From SAR202 cluster bacterium bin16 (GTDB taxonomy: Bacteria; Chloroflexota; Dehalococcoidia; Lucifugimonadales; Australimonadaceae), in NCBI GenBank assembly GCA_002238425.1, contig MPMJ01000029.1:1-40131 (forward strand): a stretch of DNA of 40,131 nucleotides, in the 5' to 3' direction. Positions within the stretch are counted from its first letter, which is position 1. Each line of letters starts with the position of its first letter. The position numbers were made by a program, and so were the translations under genes. Positions 39,766 to 40,131 of this stretch are shown piece by piece. Below the pieces are notes generated by a model that was not told where the DNA came from, did not search any database, and saw nothing but the letters and a program-made list of their open reading frames with translations.

Positions 39766-40131
39766 CTACTCCGACGGAGCGGGGGCGACGAATGTGATGG
39801 GTGCAGTTGCCAACGAGCCCATGCTGCCCTCAGCGCGGACGGTATACGTGCCAGGGGCGGAGCTGATGCGGTCCATCCTGAACCGTCCGCGTTGGGTTGA
39901 TTCGAACGTTCCGTACGGGGATGCATCGACACCACCGACGGTGCCGGGGCCGTAGACGTCGGTGTGGAAGATGATGAGGACGGACTCGCCGGGCTGGAAG
40001 CCCCAGCCGGTGACGGTGAAGGTGCGCTCGGAGCCGAGGGTGTAGACGGCCTTATCGAGCGAGATGCCGGCGGCGGATACAGGCGCGGAGTCGCCGGGAG
40101 GGCCCTGAGCGCCGTCGGCGCCTGCGGGTCC
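39766..40131 (-). CDS. Collagen-like surface protein, C-terminal fragment (5' end beyond window)
   Basis: An open frame from the window edge to TAG at 39766-39768 encodes 121 residues. It begins G-P-A-G-A-D-G-A-Q-G-P-P-G-D-S-A-P, a Gly-X-Y collagen-like run, and continues with a beta-rich segment (A-V-Y-T-L-G-S-E-R-T-F-T-V-T-G-W-G-F-Q-P-G-E-S-V) resembling an Ig-like or secreted adhesin module, ending G-T-Y-T-V-R-A-E-G. There is no start codon inside the window, so the gene is incomplete. It precedes the family 5 binding protein on the same strand with a 42-bp gap. Function unknown; a cell-surface or exported role is likely. Confidence 0.75.
   Translation of the reverse strand, partial: GPAGADGAQGPPGDSAPVSAAGISLDKAVYTLGSERTFTVTGWGFQPGESVLIIFHTDVYGPGTVGGVDASPYGTFESTQRGRFRMDRISSAPGTYTVRAEGSMGSLATAPITFVAPAPSE

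Overview
The window reads as one stretch of a GC-rich bacterial genome, most likely a Chloroflexota of the SAR202/Dehalococcoidia type. The clues are tandem flavin-dependent (luciferase-like) monooxygenases, two amidohydrolases, a family III CoA-transferase, and lipoproteins whose lipobox cysteine is followed by long Pro/Thr-rich linkers. This placement is inference from gene content; no marker gene confirms it. Both ends look like contig breaks at repeats: the left edge is the tail of an IS30-like transposase and the right edge lies inside a collagen-like Gly-X-Y stretch.

Layout. 0.1-4.4 kb: glycine cleavage operon gcvT-gcvH-gcvPA-gcvPB (minus strand). 4.5-6.8 kb: two paralogous flavin monooxygenases. 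6.8-7.5 kb: FitAB/VapBC-type toxin-antitoxin pair with palindromic operators. 7.6-11.9 kb: amidohydrolase, cobalamin-independent methionine synthase (metE, frame broken by a small insertion) and a mycothiol-type maleylpyruvate isomerase homologue (minus). 12.0-13.9 kb: hicBA toxin-antitoxin and an MFS transporter. 14.0-17.2 kb: EVE-domain protein, fabI, a repeat-rich gap, and a CaiB/BaiF CoA-transferase. 17.2-23.7 kb: zinc-ribbon/SPFH envelope pair, Nudix hydrolase, TatD hydrolase, UPF0104 membrane protein, family 5 solute-binding lipoprotein. 23.8-24.3 kb: thioredoxin and a selenocysteine tRNA. 24.4-33.3 kb: two parallel ABC importer operons (solute-binding lipoprotein, fused double permease, ATPase) that share promoter sequences. 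33.3-34.5 kb: a second amidohydrolase, frame broken by an 88-bp duplication. 35.0-37.6 kb: an AT-richer island with a single TIR-STAND-TPR gene. 37.9-40.1 kb: another family 5 solute-binding lipoprotein and a truncated collagen-like surface protein.

How it fits together. Most of the window is scavenging metabolism: five import genes or operons feeding monooxygenases, amidohydrolases and CoA-transferases, with one-carbon and methionine metabolism alongside. Three accessory modules stand out: two toxin-antitoxin pairs and the TIR-STAND-TPR gene. The last is the best candidate for an undescribed defence system, because it joins an apparently intact TIR NADase-type domain to a STAND ATPase core whose Walker A and Walker B motifs are both altered, and because its base composition differs from everything around it. 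The selenocysteine tRNA shows that the organism probably decodes UGA as Sec, although no selenoprotein was found here. The two broken genes carry G/C-biased near-duplicates that look more like sequencing or assembly artefacts than real mutations.
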